Source of the DNA: JAGPUQ01 sp963708735
GTDB lineage: Bacteria > Pseudomonadota > Gammaproteobacteria > Pseudomonadales > Porticoccaceae
Direction of reading: 5' to 3'
DNA length: 64,000 bases
Assembly: GCA_963708735.1 (NCBI GenBank)
Contig: CAVPTW010000027.1
Coordinates: 36,802 to 100,801, forward strand
Shown: one piece after another, positions 18,233-26,814 of the stretch
Layout of the letters: the number at the start of each line of letters is the position of its first letter
Position numbering within the stretch: position 1 is the first letter of the stretch
The notes under the pieces: model-generated
What the model saw: the letters and a program-made list of their open reading frames with translations, nothing else
Told to the model about the DNA's origin: nothing
Databases searched by the model: none
Position numbers and translations under genes: made by a program

Positions 18233-18964
18233 ATGATCGCAGACGAAACGCTCGCCTTGGTCCGGGATTTACTCCGTGAAGCGGAGCAGGGAAATCACGA
18301 GCAAGCGGAAATTTACCTTGACGAATTGAGTCGCGTCAAGCAAACGGAGCTCTTCAGAGAGGTCGGAAAATTGACCCGTGACCTCCACGATGCCCTGAAT
18401 CATTTCCGGATGGACACGCGCCTAGCGGATTTCGCTGTCCAGGAAATTCCGGATGCCAAGGAACGTCTCAACTACGTCATTACCATGACGGAGCAGTCGG
18501 CCAACAAGACGCTCGGGGCCGTGGAATCAGCGCTGCCGGTTTCCGAGCAGTTGCGCGACCGAAGTTTTGCGTTGATCGAGGATTGGCGTCGGTTTCGACG
18601 TCGCGACATGTCGGCGCAGCACTTTCGCGAATTCTGTCGCGAGCTCGACATTTTTTTTGTCGAGGTATCGGATGGCGCCAAGACTCTCAACGGCTTTCTG
18701 TCGGAAGTGCTGATGGCGCAGGACTTCCAGGATCTGACCGGACAGATAATCCGTCGCGTAATAACCCTGGTGCAGGATCTGGAGCTATCGCTCGTCGATC
18801 TTATCCGGCTTTCCGGCCCGGTGGTGAAGGCAAGCTCCGAATCCGGACCCAAGGCCGGTAAGGTAGTGGCACTGGCCGGACCGATAGTACCGGGGGTAGA
18901 TCACGGCGATAGCGTTCAAGGTCAGGACGAAGTCGATTCACTGTTGTCCAGTCTAGGATTTTGA
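18233..18964 (+). CDS. cheZ: CheZ, CheY-phosphate phosphatase
   Basis: 243 residues, mostly helical. The catalytic Gln region is LMAQDFQDLTGQIIRRV (about residues 159-175). The C-terminal tail QDEVDSLLSSLGF is the CheY-binding helix. It directly follows cheY. Confidence 0.95.
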   Translation: MIADETLALVRDLLREAEQGNHEQAEIYLDELSRVKQTELFREVGKLTRDLHDALNHFRMDTRLADFAVQEIPDAKERLNYVITMTEQSANKTLGAVESALPVSEQLRDRSFALIEDWRRFRRRDMSAQHFREFCRELDIFFVEVSDGAKTLNGFLSEVLMAQDFQDLTGQIIRRVITLVQDLELSLVDLIRLSGPVVKASSESGPKAGKVVALAGPIVPGVDHGDSVQGQDEVDSLLSSLGF

Positions 18965-19061
18965 CCCGAGTGAAGCCGACCTTGATAGCGTTTGAGAATT
19001 TGCGTTCGCGCAATCGATTTGCGACTGCGGCCACGTCAGTGGCCTGTGTGGGGAGGACTGC

Positions 19062-21125
19062 GTGAGCATAGAAGCGGACGACGAAATTCTTCAGGACTTC
19101 CTGGTGGAAGCCGGTGAAATCCTCGACTCCCTGGGGAGCATGCTGGTTGAGCTGGAGCAACGGCCCCAGGATGCCGACCTGCTCAACACAATATTTCGCG
19201 GCTTTCATACCATCAAGGGTGGCGCGGGGTTTCTGAACCTCAATGCCATGGTTGCCATATGCCATCAAGCGGAGGATGTTTTCAATGTGCTGCGCCAGGG
19301 CGAGCGCCCTATCGACGCCGGATTGATGGATGCGGTGTTTAGAGCGCTGGACGTCGTCAAGGAACAATTCCAGCAGCTAGAGGATGGTGTGGATCTGGTT
19401 GCGGCAGATGGCGAGCTATTGGATTTGCTTGGTCGCTACGCCGCACCGGATGAATTGACTGCACTGGACGCGTCGCTGGGAAAGGCCGTCCTGGCTCCCA
19501 TCGGTGCTGCACCGGAAGCGCCTGATGATTCGCGGGAATGCGGCAGCGGCGAATTTCCTGACGTAACCGACGCGGAGTTTGCCGAGCTGCTGGATATTGC
19601 CAGCTCTGCGGATGTTGCCTGCTCGGCGGAGGGTGCGGGCTTTGCCGCAGTCGAACACGGCGGTAATTCCGACGGAGATGCCAGCGACGGCGACAGCGAC
19701 GAGATGTCCGCTGAGGATTTTGAGCGCCTACTGGATCAGCTGCACGGTGGTGGCAAGGCGCCCGCGAGCACACCCGCCAAGGTGCCCGATCTCCCGGCAC
19801 CCGGTGGGCCCGCTGCCGGCGCAGCACGCGCCGCGGATCTGCCCCCCGCCGATGTTTCGCAGCAAGCGGCGCGCAACAACGCTGAAACGACCGTGCGGGT
19901 GGACACCGGTCGGCTCGATCAGATCATGAACATGGTTGGCGAACTGGTGTTGGTGCGCAATCGCCTGACTACTTTGAAATCTGGTATCGCAGACGAAGCT
20001 GTTTCCGCGGCGATTGCTACCCTGGAGTTGGTTACATCCGACATTCAGACTGCGGTAATGAAAACCCGCATGCAACCCATCAAAAAGGTATTCAGCCGCT
20101 TTCCGCGCGTGGTGCGGGATCTCGCTCGCAGCCTGGCCAAGGAAGTAGACCTGGAGTTACATGGCGAAGACACCGATCTCGACAAGAATCTCGTCGAGGC
20201 GCTCGCCGATCCGCTGGTACACCTGGTGCGCAACTCGATTGACCACGGCATCGAGATTCCGGCGGAGCGCGAGCGGGCCGGGAAATCGCCTGTGGGCAAG
20301 GTAGTGCTATCGGCAAAGCAGGAGGGCGATCACATCCAGCTGGTCATCAGTGATGATGGCGCGGGCATGGATGCGGATGTGCTGCGCGCAAAGGCCGTTG
20401 AAAAGGGACTGATGGATGCGGATGCCGCGGCCCGCCTGACCGAAGCCGACGCGTTTTGCCTGATCTTCAAGCCGGGCTTTTCTACCAAGGCGGCGATTTC
20501 CGATATCTCCGGCCGCGGGGTCGGCATGGATGTGGTCAAGACCCGCATCGACCAATTGAATGGTTCCATCGAGATTGCGTCGGTGAAGGGCGCCGGTACT
20601 CGCCTCAGCATCAAATTGCCATTGACGTTGGCTATTCTTCCGACGCTGATGGTCGGAGTCGGCAATCACATCTTCGCCCTGCCGTTATCTTCGGTGAGCG
20701 AGATTTTTCAATTCGCGGACTGCAAGACCACCGTGGTGGACAACCGACCCTGTGTAGTGGTGCGGGAGAAGGTGATACCCCTGTTGGATCTGCGTCATTG
20801 GCTGGCGCGCGACTCCGATGGCCAGTTCGGCATGGGCAGTGAGCAGGTTGTGATTGCTCACCTAGGAGCGCAGCGCATTGGTTTGATCACCAATCGCGTG
20901 CTGGGTCAGGAAGAGGTAGTCATCAAACCCCTGGGTACATTGCTGCGTGGCTTGCCGGGTTTTGCGGGCGCCACCATCACTGGCGACGGCGGTGTTGCAC
21001 TCATTCTTGATATTCCGAGTCTGGTGAAATCCCGGGCGGGGCTAGGCGGTATGGGAAGCCTTTCTGCTGCTTCAGGTCCAACCGCGGATTCGGCAAGGCA
21101 GGATGCGATGGCCCTAGTGTCGTGA
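19062..21125 (+). CDS. cheA: CheA, chemotaxis histidine kinase
   Basis: 687 residues from a GTG behind GGGAGG. The HPt domain has the phosphorylated His at about residue 49 (FRGFHTIKGGAGFL). The long linker holds two similar acidic helices (DAEFAELLDIA near 170 and AEDFERLLDQLH near 220) instead of an obvious P2 domain. Then come P3 dimerisation, the HATPase with N box LVRNSIDHGIE and G boxes, and the CheW-like P5 domain. It phosphorylates CheY and CheB. Confidence 0.96.
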   Translation: MSIEADDEILQDFLVEAGEILDSLGSMLVELEQRPQDADLLNTIFRGFHTIKGGAGFLNLNAMVAICHQAEDVFNVLRQGERPIDAGLMDAVFRALDVVKEQFQQLEDGVDLVAADGELLDLLGRYAAPDELTALDASLGKAVLAPIGAAPEAPDDSRECGSGEFPDVTDAEFAELLDIASSADVACSAEGAGFAAVEHGGNSDGDASDGDSDEMSAEDFERLLDQLHGGGKAPASTPAKVPDLPAPGGPAAGAARAADLPPADVSQQAARNNAETTVRVDTGRLDQIMNMVGELVLVRNRLTTLKSGIADEAVSAAIATLELVTSDIQTAVMKTRMQPIKKVFSRFPRVVRDLARSLAKEVDLELHGEDTDLDKNLVEALADPLVHLVRNSIDHGIEIPAERERAGKSPVGKVVLSAKQEGDHIQLVISDDGAGMDADVLRAKAVEKGLMDADAAARLTEADAFCLIFKPGFSTKAAISDISGRGVGMDVVKTRIDQLNGSIEIASVKGAGTRLSIKLPLTLAILPTLMVGVGNHIFALPLSSVSEIFQFADCKTTVVDNRPCVVVREKVIPLLDLRHWLARDSDGQFGMGSEQVVIAHLGAQRIGLITNRVLGQEEVVIKPLGTLLRGLPGFAGATITGDGGVALILDIPSLVKSRAGLGGMGSLSAASGPTADSARQDAMALVS

Positions 21126-21269
21126 ATGCGGGGCAGGCAGGGTTGGTTAGCGACACGGTTCTCCGCATCGCGAATGCACATGGGCTGATACGGATGACCG
21201 ATGCGCTGGCGCTGGCGTTCGCGCGCACTGGCCCGATGGAAAAGCCGTTTCCGCCAGGGGTTTCTTGAC

Positions 21270-22319
21270 ATGGCTGTGCGCGTGCTAGTGGTCGACGATT
21301 CGACATTTTTTCGCCGGCGGGTCGCTGAGATGCTCGATGGCGATCCTCGGCTGAGCGTCGTGGGATTCGCTGTCGATGGCCGTGATGCCATCAACAAGGT
21401 TCGCGAGCTCAATCCCGATGTCGTCACCATGGACATCGAGATGCCGGTGATGGACGGTATCAGTGCCGTGCGCTCCATCATGGCGGCGACACCGAAGCCG
21501 GTATTGATGTTTTCCTCGCTTACCCATGAAGGTGCCAAGGCAACCCTGGAAGCACTCGATGCGGGCGCACTGGATTTTTTGCCGAAGAGCTTCGACGAGA
21601 TTTCGCGCAATCGCGATGAAGTCGCCCGCGTCCTGCGGTCGCGGGTGTGGTCACTGGGCATCCGGGGATTGCCGAAGCCGCGGTCCGTGGGGACTGCGGG
21701 CGACACGATTGCCCCGACTCCGCCGGGCCCACGCGAGCGGCGCGGTCTGGGCGGCGTGCGCGTGGTTGCCATCGGAACCTCCACCGGGGGGCCGGTGGCG
21801 TTACAGCAGGTGTTGTCCGCGCTGCCGGCCAACTTCCCGATTCCCATCGTATTGATTCAACACATGCCGGCGTCCTTCACGACCACCTTTGCGCAACGCC
21901 TCGACCAGCGATTTGCCCTGAACATTCGCGAGACCGCCAACGGCGACCTGCTTGAACCGGGAGTGGCATTGCTCGCGCCGGGCGGCAAACAGATGCTGAT
22001 CGAGGCGCACGGCACTCGGCTGCAGGTGGTAGTACGCGAGAGCATGCCGGAACAGAATTACCGTCCTTCGGTGGACGTGACATTCGGCTCCCTGGCCAGA
22101 GCCTGCCCGGGGCGGGTGCTTGCCGTGGTGCTCACCGGCATGGGTGCCGATGGGCGCGAAGGTGCGCGGCTGCTGAAGCAGGGCGGCGGGCACGTCTGGG
22201 CGCAGGACGAAGCCTCCAGCGTGATCTACGGAATGCCAATGGCCATTGCGCAAGCCGGCCTTGCTGACGAGATACTCCCGCTGAACCAGATCGGCACGCG
22301 TCTGGCAGAGCTGCGCTGA
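21270..22319 (+). CDS. cheB: CheB, chemotaxis methylesterase
   Basis: 349 residues from the ATG at MAVRVLVVDDS; the frame is open 69 bases further up without homology. The receiver domain has its phosphoacceptor Asp in VVTMDIEMPVMDG. The methylesterase domain has catalytic Ser in GTSTGG, His in LIQHMPASF and Asp in TGMGADGREG. It demethylates chemoreceptors during adaptation. No cheR is in the window. Confidence 0.96.
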   Translation: MAVRVLVVDDSTFFRRRVAEMLDGDPRLSVVGFAVDGRDAINKVRELNPDVVTMDIEMPVMDGISAVRSIMAATPKPVLMFSSLTHEGAKATLEALDAGALDFLPKSFDEISRNRDEVARVLRSRVWSLGIRGLPKPRSVGTAGDTIAPTPPGPRERRGLGGVRVVAIGTSTGGPVALQQVLSALPANFPIPIVLIQHMPASFTTTFAQRLDQRFALNIRETANGDLLEPGVALLAPGGKQMLIEAHGTRLQVVVRESMPEQNYRPSVDVTFGSLARACPGRVLAVVLTGMGADGREGARLLKQGGGHVWAQDEASSVIYGMPMAIAQAGLADEILPLNQIGTRLAELR

Positions 22320-22322
22320 ATC

Positions 22323-23063
22323 ATGGATATCCTGACGCTGGTTGGAATTATCGCCTCGCTCGCCGCAATTCTCGGCGGCAATATTCTGGAAGGCGGTCAT
22401 GCCGAATCACTGATGCAGCTGACCGCGTTCATCATTGTGATGGGCGGCACGGTGGGTGCAGTCATGGTGCAGTCGCAGATGCCAATATTCCTGCGCGCCA
22501 TGAAACTGGCCGTCTGGCTGGTATTCCCTCCCAAGCTGGCACCACGGGAAGCCATCGACAAAATCGTCGGGTGGAGTAACACCGCGCGTAAGGAGGGCTT
22601 GCTCGGGCTTGAAGCTGCGACCGAATCCGAGCCTGACCTATTCGCGCGCAAAGGGCTTCAGTTGCTGGTGGACGGCAGCGAGCCGGATGCGATTCGCAAC
22701 ATCCTGGAGGTCGAGCTGGCCACCAAAGAACATACCGATTTGCAGGCCGCCAAAGTTTATGAAGGCATGGGCGGGTACGCACCGACCGTCGGCATTCTGG
22801 GGGCCGTGATGGGACTTATTCACGTGATGAATAATTTGGCAGATCCCAGCAAGCTGGGCTCCGGAATTGCAGTGGCTTTTGTCGCGACGATCTATGGCGT
22901 CGGCCTTGCCAACATGTTTTTTCTGCCGATGGCCAATAAGCTGAAGGCGGTGATTCACGACCAGACACAGTTCCGAGAAATGATGATCGAAGGCATCGCG
23001 GCCATCGCCGAGGGTGAGAACCCCCGCAATATAGAGATCAAGTTGTTGGGATACGTCCATTGA
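22323..23063 (+). CDS. motC: MotC, MotA-family stator protein
   Basis: 246 residues with four predicted membrane helices. The MotA/ExbB signatures are VYEGMGGYAPTVGILGAVMG and GSGIAVAFVATIYGVGLANM, with a charged cytoplasmic loop between helices 2 and 3. It starts 3 bases after cheB and pairs with the next gene. The cheB-motCD-cheW order is that of Pseudomonas. Confidence 0.94.
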   Translation: MDILTLVGIIASLAAILGGNILEGGHAESLMQLTAFIIVMGGTVGAVMVQSQMPIFLRAMKLAVWLVFPPKLAPREAIDKIVGWSNTARKEGLLGLEAATESEPDLFARKGLQLLVDGSEPDAIRNILEVELATKEHTDLQAAKVYEGMGGYAPTVGILGAVMGLIHVMNNLADPSKLGSGIAVAFVATIYGVGLANMFFLPMANKLKAVIHDQTQFREMMIEGIAAIAEGENPRNIEIKLLGYVH

Positions 23064-23084
23064 ACACGCATTCGATCCAACGCA

Positions 23085-24173
23085 ATGGCCCGCAAACGCA
23101 AGCATGAAGAACACGAGAATCACGAGCGGTGGCTCATTTCCTACGCCGACTTCATAACGCTGCTGTTCGCGTTTTTCGTGGTGATGTACTCGGTGTCGTC
23201 GGTCAATGAGGACAAGTACCGCGTACTATCCGAATCCCTAACGGCATCGTTCCACGCTCCCGCAAAATCGATGCAGCCGATACAGATCGGGGCACCGGCC
23301 AAGTCTCCGCCACGAGACGATCTTTCCGTAAGACAATCGCCTAACCCCGTCATGCTGCCCAAGATGCCGGCGACCAAGCCCAAACCCCCGTTTCCAACCC
23401 AGAGTAAGCCGCAGGATGGCGCCAAGGCGCACCAGAGCATCGGCAGCGGCGCGGCGGGCGAAGATAGGGCAGAAACCGTGCGTGTGCTGAAGGCCATCGC
23501 GGAAGAGATAGAGCAGGCTATGAGCGACCTGATTGCTGACGGCCTGGTAACCGTACGCCGCAATCCGCATGCGGTGGAAGTCGAGATCAATACCAACGTG
23601 CTGTTTCCACCCGGTAGTGCGGCGTTGTCGGCATCGGCCCGCTTGATAGTGACCGAGCTGGCGGACGTGTTGCGAAAATTTCCGCATACCATTCACGTGG
23701 AAGGGTTTACCGACGACGTGCCGATCAGTAACGCGGTATTTCCGTCGAACTGGGAGCTGTCCGCCGGCCGCGCCGCCAGCGTGGTTCATCTGTTTGCCGA
23801 CGCCGGCATTCAACCCGGACGACTGGTGGCCATCGGTTATGCCCAGTATCGACCGGTGGCCGATAACGCGACCTCGGAAGGGCGCGCAAAGAACCGTCGC
23901 GTGCTATTGGTGATTCAGGCAACCACAGGCGCCGAGGCGCTCTCCAGCGCCATATCCGACTACCGTGGACTGCCGGAAGCGGGATCCAAGGCGACCTCTT
24001 CCGAGCCACAAGCAGAATCTGCGAACCGTGGAACAGACCTGATCAATTCCACGAGGATTGACGGCCACCGCGGGGAGAAAAGGCCGGCTCCGCAGTTGCG
24101 GGTGATCAATCCGCCGATTCTCTCACCGTTCGCGGGTGGTGTGATCTCGACGCTCGGCAACAAGTCGCATTGA
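23085..24173 (+). CDS. motD: MotD, MotB-family stator protein
   Basis: 362 residues. The single N-terminal helix contains the proton-binding Asp in SYADFITLLFAFFVVMYSVS. A disordered linker precedes an OmpA/MotB peptidoglycan-binding domain (HVEGFTDDVPIS, ELSAGRAASVV, GRAKNRRV). The tail of about 70 residues beyond that domain is low-complexity, longer than in typical MotB. Confidence 0.94.
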   Translation: MARKRKHEEHENHERWLISYADFITLLFAFFVVMYSVSSVNEDKYRVLSESLTASFHAPAKSMQPIQIGAPAKSPPRDDLSVRQSPNPVMLPKMPATKPKPPFPTQSKPQDGAKAHQSIGSGAAGEDRAETVRVLKAIAEEIEQAMSDLIADGLVTVRRNPHAVEVEINTNVLFPPGSAALSASARLIVTELADVLRKFPHTIHVEGFTDDVPISNAVFPSNWELSAGRAASVVHLFADAGIQPGRLVAIGYAQYRPVADNATSEGRAKNRRVLLVIQATTGAEALSSAISDYRGLPEAGSKATSSEPQAESANRGTDLINSTRIDGHRGEKRPAPQLRVINPPILSPFAGGVISTLGNKSH

Positions 24174-24271
24174 GTGCGGCAAGATCTTCCACCAGCCCGG
24201 CTCGGCACGGCGTAACAGGGTAGCGGCGGCGATTTTAGCGGCAGATCGGGCAAACTGGTGCGACAGGCACT

Positions 24272-24298
24272 TAAGAAATGGCCGTATTCTGTCGATAC
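24272..24298 (+). promoter_or_regulatory. candidate sigma-28 promoter of cheW
   Basis: TAAGAAAT, 11 bases, GTCGATAC: compare the FliA consensus TAAAGTTT-N11-GCCGATAA. It differs at one base of TAAA and two of the -10. It lies 45 bases before cheW in the only long gap near the end of the che cluster. Confidence 0.55.
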
Positions 24299-24343
24299 GT
24301 TGGCTACCGCCGCTGATAAGCCGGCACCGACTGAGGAGTTCAG

Positions 24344-24829
24344 ATGAGCAATCAAGTGCAGGCGCAAGTCCCGGACAAGGATCAAGCATTTAAATGCGTC
24401 ACATTTTGCCTGGACGATGAAACCTACGGTATCAATGTGTTGCAGGTGCGAGAAGTATTGCGCGTGAGCGAGATCGCACCGGTGCCCGGTGCTCCGGCCA
24501 ATGTCCGGGGGGTCATCAACCTGCGCGGGAATGTGGTCACAGTGGTGGACGCGCGGAGAAGTTTCCGGATGGCCGCCAGACCGGTGGACGACGCCGCGCG
24601 CATCGTCGTGGTGGAAATCGACGAGCATGTCATCGGACTTTTTGTCGATGCAGTCGCCGAGGTTCTGGAACTGACCCAGAGCATGGTTGAATCAGCCCCC
24701 AGCGTCGGCAACGAGGAAGGCTCGAGGTACATCGATGGCGTGGTGAATCACCCGGGCGGAATTTTGATCCTGATCGACGTTCGGAAAATGCTCAACGACG
24801 ACGAGTGGAAGCAGTTGGCGGCAATGTGA
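24344..24829 (+). CDS. cheW: CheW, chemotaxis coupling protein
   Basis: 161 residues, a single CheW domain (VTFCLDDETYGINVLQVREVL, PGAPANVRGVINLRG, DAVAEVLEL). It connects chemoreceptors to CheA. It starts behind a TGAGGAG-type ribosome site and shares an ATGA-like overlap with the next small gene. Confidence 0.96.
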   Translation: MSNQVQAQVPDKDQAFKCVTFCLDDETYGINVLQVREVLRVSEIAPVPGAPANVRGVINLRGNVVTVVDARRSFRMAARPVDDAARIVVVEIDEHVIGLFVDAVAEVLELTQSMVESAPSVGNEEGSRYIDGVVNHPGGILILIDVRKMLNDDEWKQLAAM

Positions 24830-25041
24830 TGGCAGCGGATTTTCCAGGGCCAATCACGGCGGCGTTGCCGATCCAGCCGGCGGGCGCGGATCGGCGTGCC
24901 CAGGGGCGCCAAAATCCCGAATCCGAGCAGCCCAAAGCGCAGCCGCCGGCGGGTCGCCAAAGGCGTTCCCGCCCGCAAGACACTGCCTCCGTCCTGGTCG
25001 TAAAAGACGACGACGCGCATTTGATCGATGAGTACGGCTGA
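24829..25041 (+). CDS. small conserved-looking protein coupled to cheW
   Basis: 70 residues starting within the cheW stop (TGATG). The sequence is hydrophilic with a Pro/Gln/Arg-rich middle (QPKAQPPAGRQRRSRPQD) and ends VLVVKDDDAHLIDEYG. The acidic ending resembles the short C-terminal motif seen in small uncharacterised proteins near flagellar genes, but I cannot name a family. The start overlap suggests co-translation with CheW. Confidence 0.55.
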   Translation: MAADFPGPITAALPIQPAGADRRAQGRQNPESEQPKAQPPAGRQRRSRPQDTASVLVVKDDDAHLIDEYG

Positions 25042-25137
25042 ATCGGCTGCGAGGCTGGCACTACCGCGTACGCGCGCGGATCAAATCTCGGCAAGAACCA
25101 TCAGCATCGCGGCGCAGCGGGTGAATCTGTTCAATGC

Positions 25138-25467
25138 TCAGCGCGCGGCGTCGGAGCCCTCTCCAGTGTCGGCGCTCCCACGTGATTGGGGTTCGGGTGC
25201 GGACATGCGCCCGGATAGCAGATAAGCGAAGGCGATAACCTCGGCTACGGCCCGGTACAGCATCTCGGGAATTTCCTCGCCCAGCTCGACGTGCGATAGC
25301 GCAAGCGCGAGCTCGGCATTTTCGTACAGCGGAATTGCGTGCTCGTCGGCTACCCGACAGATGGCCTGGGCCAGCTCCGCACGACCCGTGGCGGTGACGC
25401 GCGGCGCGCCGTGGCCAGCGTAGCGCAGGGCCACGGCGATCTCCGGAGGCTCAGGGCGTCGACTCAT
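25138..25467 (-). CDS. FlhB C-terminal-domain homologue (FlhX type)
   Basis: 109 residues starting in an ATGA overlap with the upstream FliK-like gene. It resembles only the cytoplasmic FlhB/YscU C-terminal domain: AVALRYAGHGAPRVTATGRAEL matches the part just after the cleavage site, and IPLYENAELALALSHVELGEEIP the next. No membrane domain and no NPTH. Such FlhX proteins can partly replace the FlhB tail. Pairing with a FliK-like partner suggests a role in the export switch. Confidence 0.85.
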   Translation of the reverse strand: MSRRPEPPEIAVALRYAGHGAPRVTATGRAELAQAICRVADEHAIPLYENAELALALSHVELGEEIPEMLYRAVAEVIAFAYLLSGRMSAPEPQSRGSADTGEGSDAAR

Positions 25468-26726
25468 GCCAGATCGTCCACCAATGAGTGGCGGACAACG
25501 CGTGCATGCTCCGGAGGCGAGCCTTGGTGACAATGGATATCACCGACGGTTACACCCGCTGCCAGCAGGTTACCGCGCAGCTCGGCCAGACGAGGCTGGA
25601 GCATTGCCACGGTGCTCTGTGTTTCGGCCCAGAGCCGGATCGAGATTTGATCGGCCTGTTGCCGTAGGTGCCCGTGCATCGGGCCCAGCCCCGGGAGATC
25701 GAAGGCCAACCGGATACTCCAGATATTGCGATGATTGCCGTCATCGCTTGTGCTGCGTTTGCTGTCCTCCGGATCCCGTTCAATCCGCAGTTGCCACAGA
25801 TCCGCGCCTGCGCCATGGCGGATTGGGAGTTCCAGCAACCACACCCGGTGGTCCGGATGTTCGCCGGGCAGGGAACCGAGCTGCTGGAGCTGGATGCGTG
25901 CCAGCGACGACTCCACCTCGCCCCGAAACTGGCCCAGAAAATTTGCCAGGGTCTCCGCTTGCAGCACAGCAGTCGCCTGTCGCGGCTGAGCCTGAGGCTG
26001 GCTGGCAGCCAGGGGGGGCAACAACGGCAGAGTTTGCGCCATGGCTTGAGGCAGAGTCTGGGGTGGTGCCTGAGGCATGGGCGGAGCAGCGCCCGCGCGG
26101 GGAGCCGGAGATGCTCCGCTCGGAGATGCGGCGGTTTCCGGCACCAGAGCCTGCAGGAGCCGCAACAGGCCGGCCTTGAGGTCACGCTCCAGCGACGGTG
26201 TTTGACCGGTGCGAGCGCCCTCCGCCAAGCGGGCTTCGAGCAAGGTACCGGCGTTGGCCAAGGCGCTGCGAAGCTGGCCGAGTTCCCGCACCTGGGTGCT
26301 CTCAAGGAAGGCGCCGAAGAGCCTTCTGGCAGCCTGTTCGATGGCGGGAGATAGCTCGGTCAGCCGGGAGTCAGCGGCTACGCTGCCGGCAAGTCGCGCC
26401 AGCAGCGGCGTAAGCCCGCTTTGACGCGGCAGCTCCGTTAACAGCAGTGCCTTGATGGGATCCGCTGATGCACCAGCAGCAACCGGCTGCAACAACGGAG
26501 TGGGCTTTGTGCGGATAACCTCCAGCAATAGCTGATCGCCTTGTTGAACCGCAAAGGAAATCTGCGCCTGGTAAATACGATTGCCAATCTGCAAGGCCAC
26601 CAGATCGCCGCGCGGCTCTCCCACGGCACGCGCGCTGACCACCTGTCCAGCAAGCCAGCCCCTGGTGTCCGGGGACGTGGTGGTGAGTCGCAAGGCATTT
26701 GTGGTTATGCGGGAGTCGATTTCCAT
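25464..26726 (-). CDS. second FliK-like protein (Flg_hook domain)
   Basis: 420 residues. The N-terminal half is helical (GDLVALQIGNRIYQAQI, then LTELPRQSGLTPLLARLAG), a Pro/Gln-rich linker spans about 205-250, and the C-terminal 110 residues match the FliK hook domain (IWSIRLAFDLPGLGPMHGHL, then LRGNLLAAGVTVGDIHCH). It is distinct from fliK at 4.2 kb. It is followed by the FlhB-tail homologue and preceded by a sigma-28 site. Confidence 0.82.
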   Translation of the reverse strand: MEIDSRITTNALRLTTTSPDTRGWLAGQVVSARAVGEPRGDLVALQIGNRIYQAQISFAVQQGDQLLLEVIRTKPTPLLQPVAAGASADPIKALLLTELPRQSGLTPLLARLAGSVAADSRLTELSPAIEQAARRLFGAFLESTQVRELGQLRSALANAGTLLEARLAEGARTGQTPSLERDLKAGLLRLLQALVPETAASPSGASPAPRAGAAPPMPQAPPQTLPQAMAQTLPLLPPLAASQPQAQPRQATAVLQAETLANFLGQFRGEVESSLARIQLQQLGSLPGEHPDHRVWLLELPIRHGAGADLWQLRIERDPEDSKRSTSDDGNHRNIWSIRLAFDLPGLGPMHGHLRQQADQISIRLWAETQSTVAMLQPRLAELRGNLLAAGVTVGDIHCHQGSPPEHARVVRHSLVDDLA

Positions 26727-26782
26727 GGTGGCATTATGTCAGCGCGTCGACGGCGGCGGCCCAGTGGATATCTTGTAATGCC

Positions 26783-26809
26783 TTATCGGCAGATTTCCTG
26801 CTAAATTCA
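26783..26809 (-). promoter_or_regulatory. sigma-28 promoter of the second fliK operon
   Basis: On the minus strand: TGAATTTA, 11 bases, GCCGATAA. The -10 is a perfect FliA match and the -35 core is TGAA instead of TAAA, at exact spacing. It lies 57 bases before the ATG of the FliK-like gene. It ties this pair to the late flagellar regulon. Confidence 0.75.
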
Positions 26810-26814
26810 GCGCC

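Noticed and set aside
25028..25225. Plus-strand frame of 65 codons starting MSTAESAARLALP
   Set aside because: It overlaps the end of the FlhB-tail gene on the other strand and the end of the small cheW-coupled gene, has no recognisable similarity, and only a weak ribosome site.
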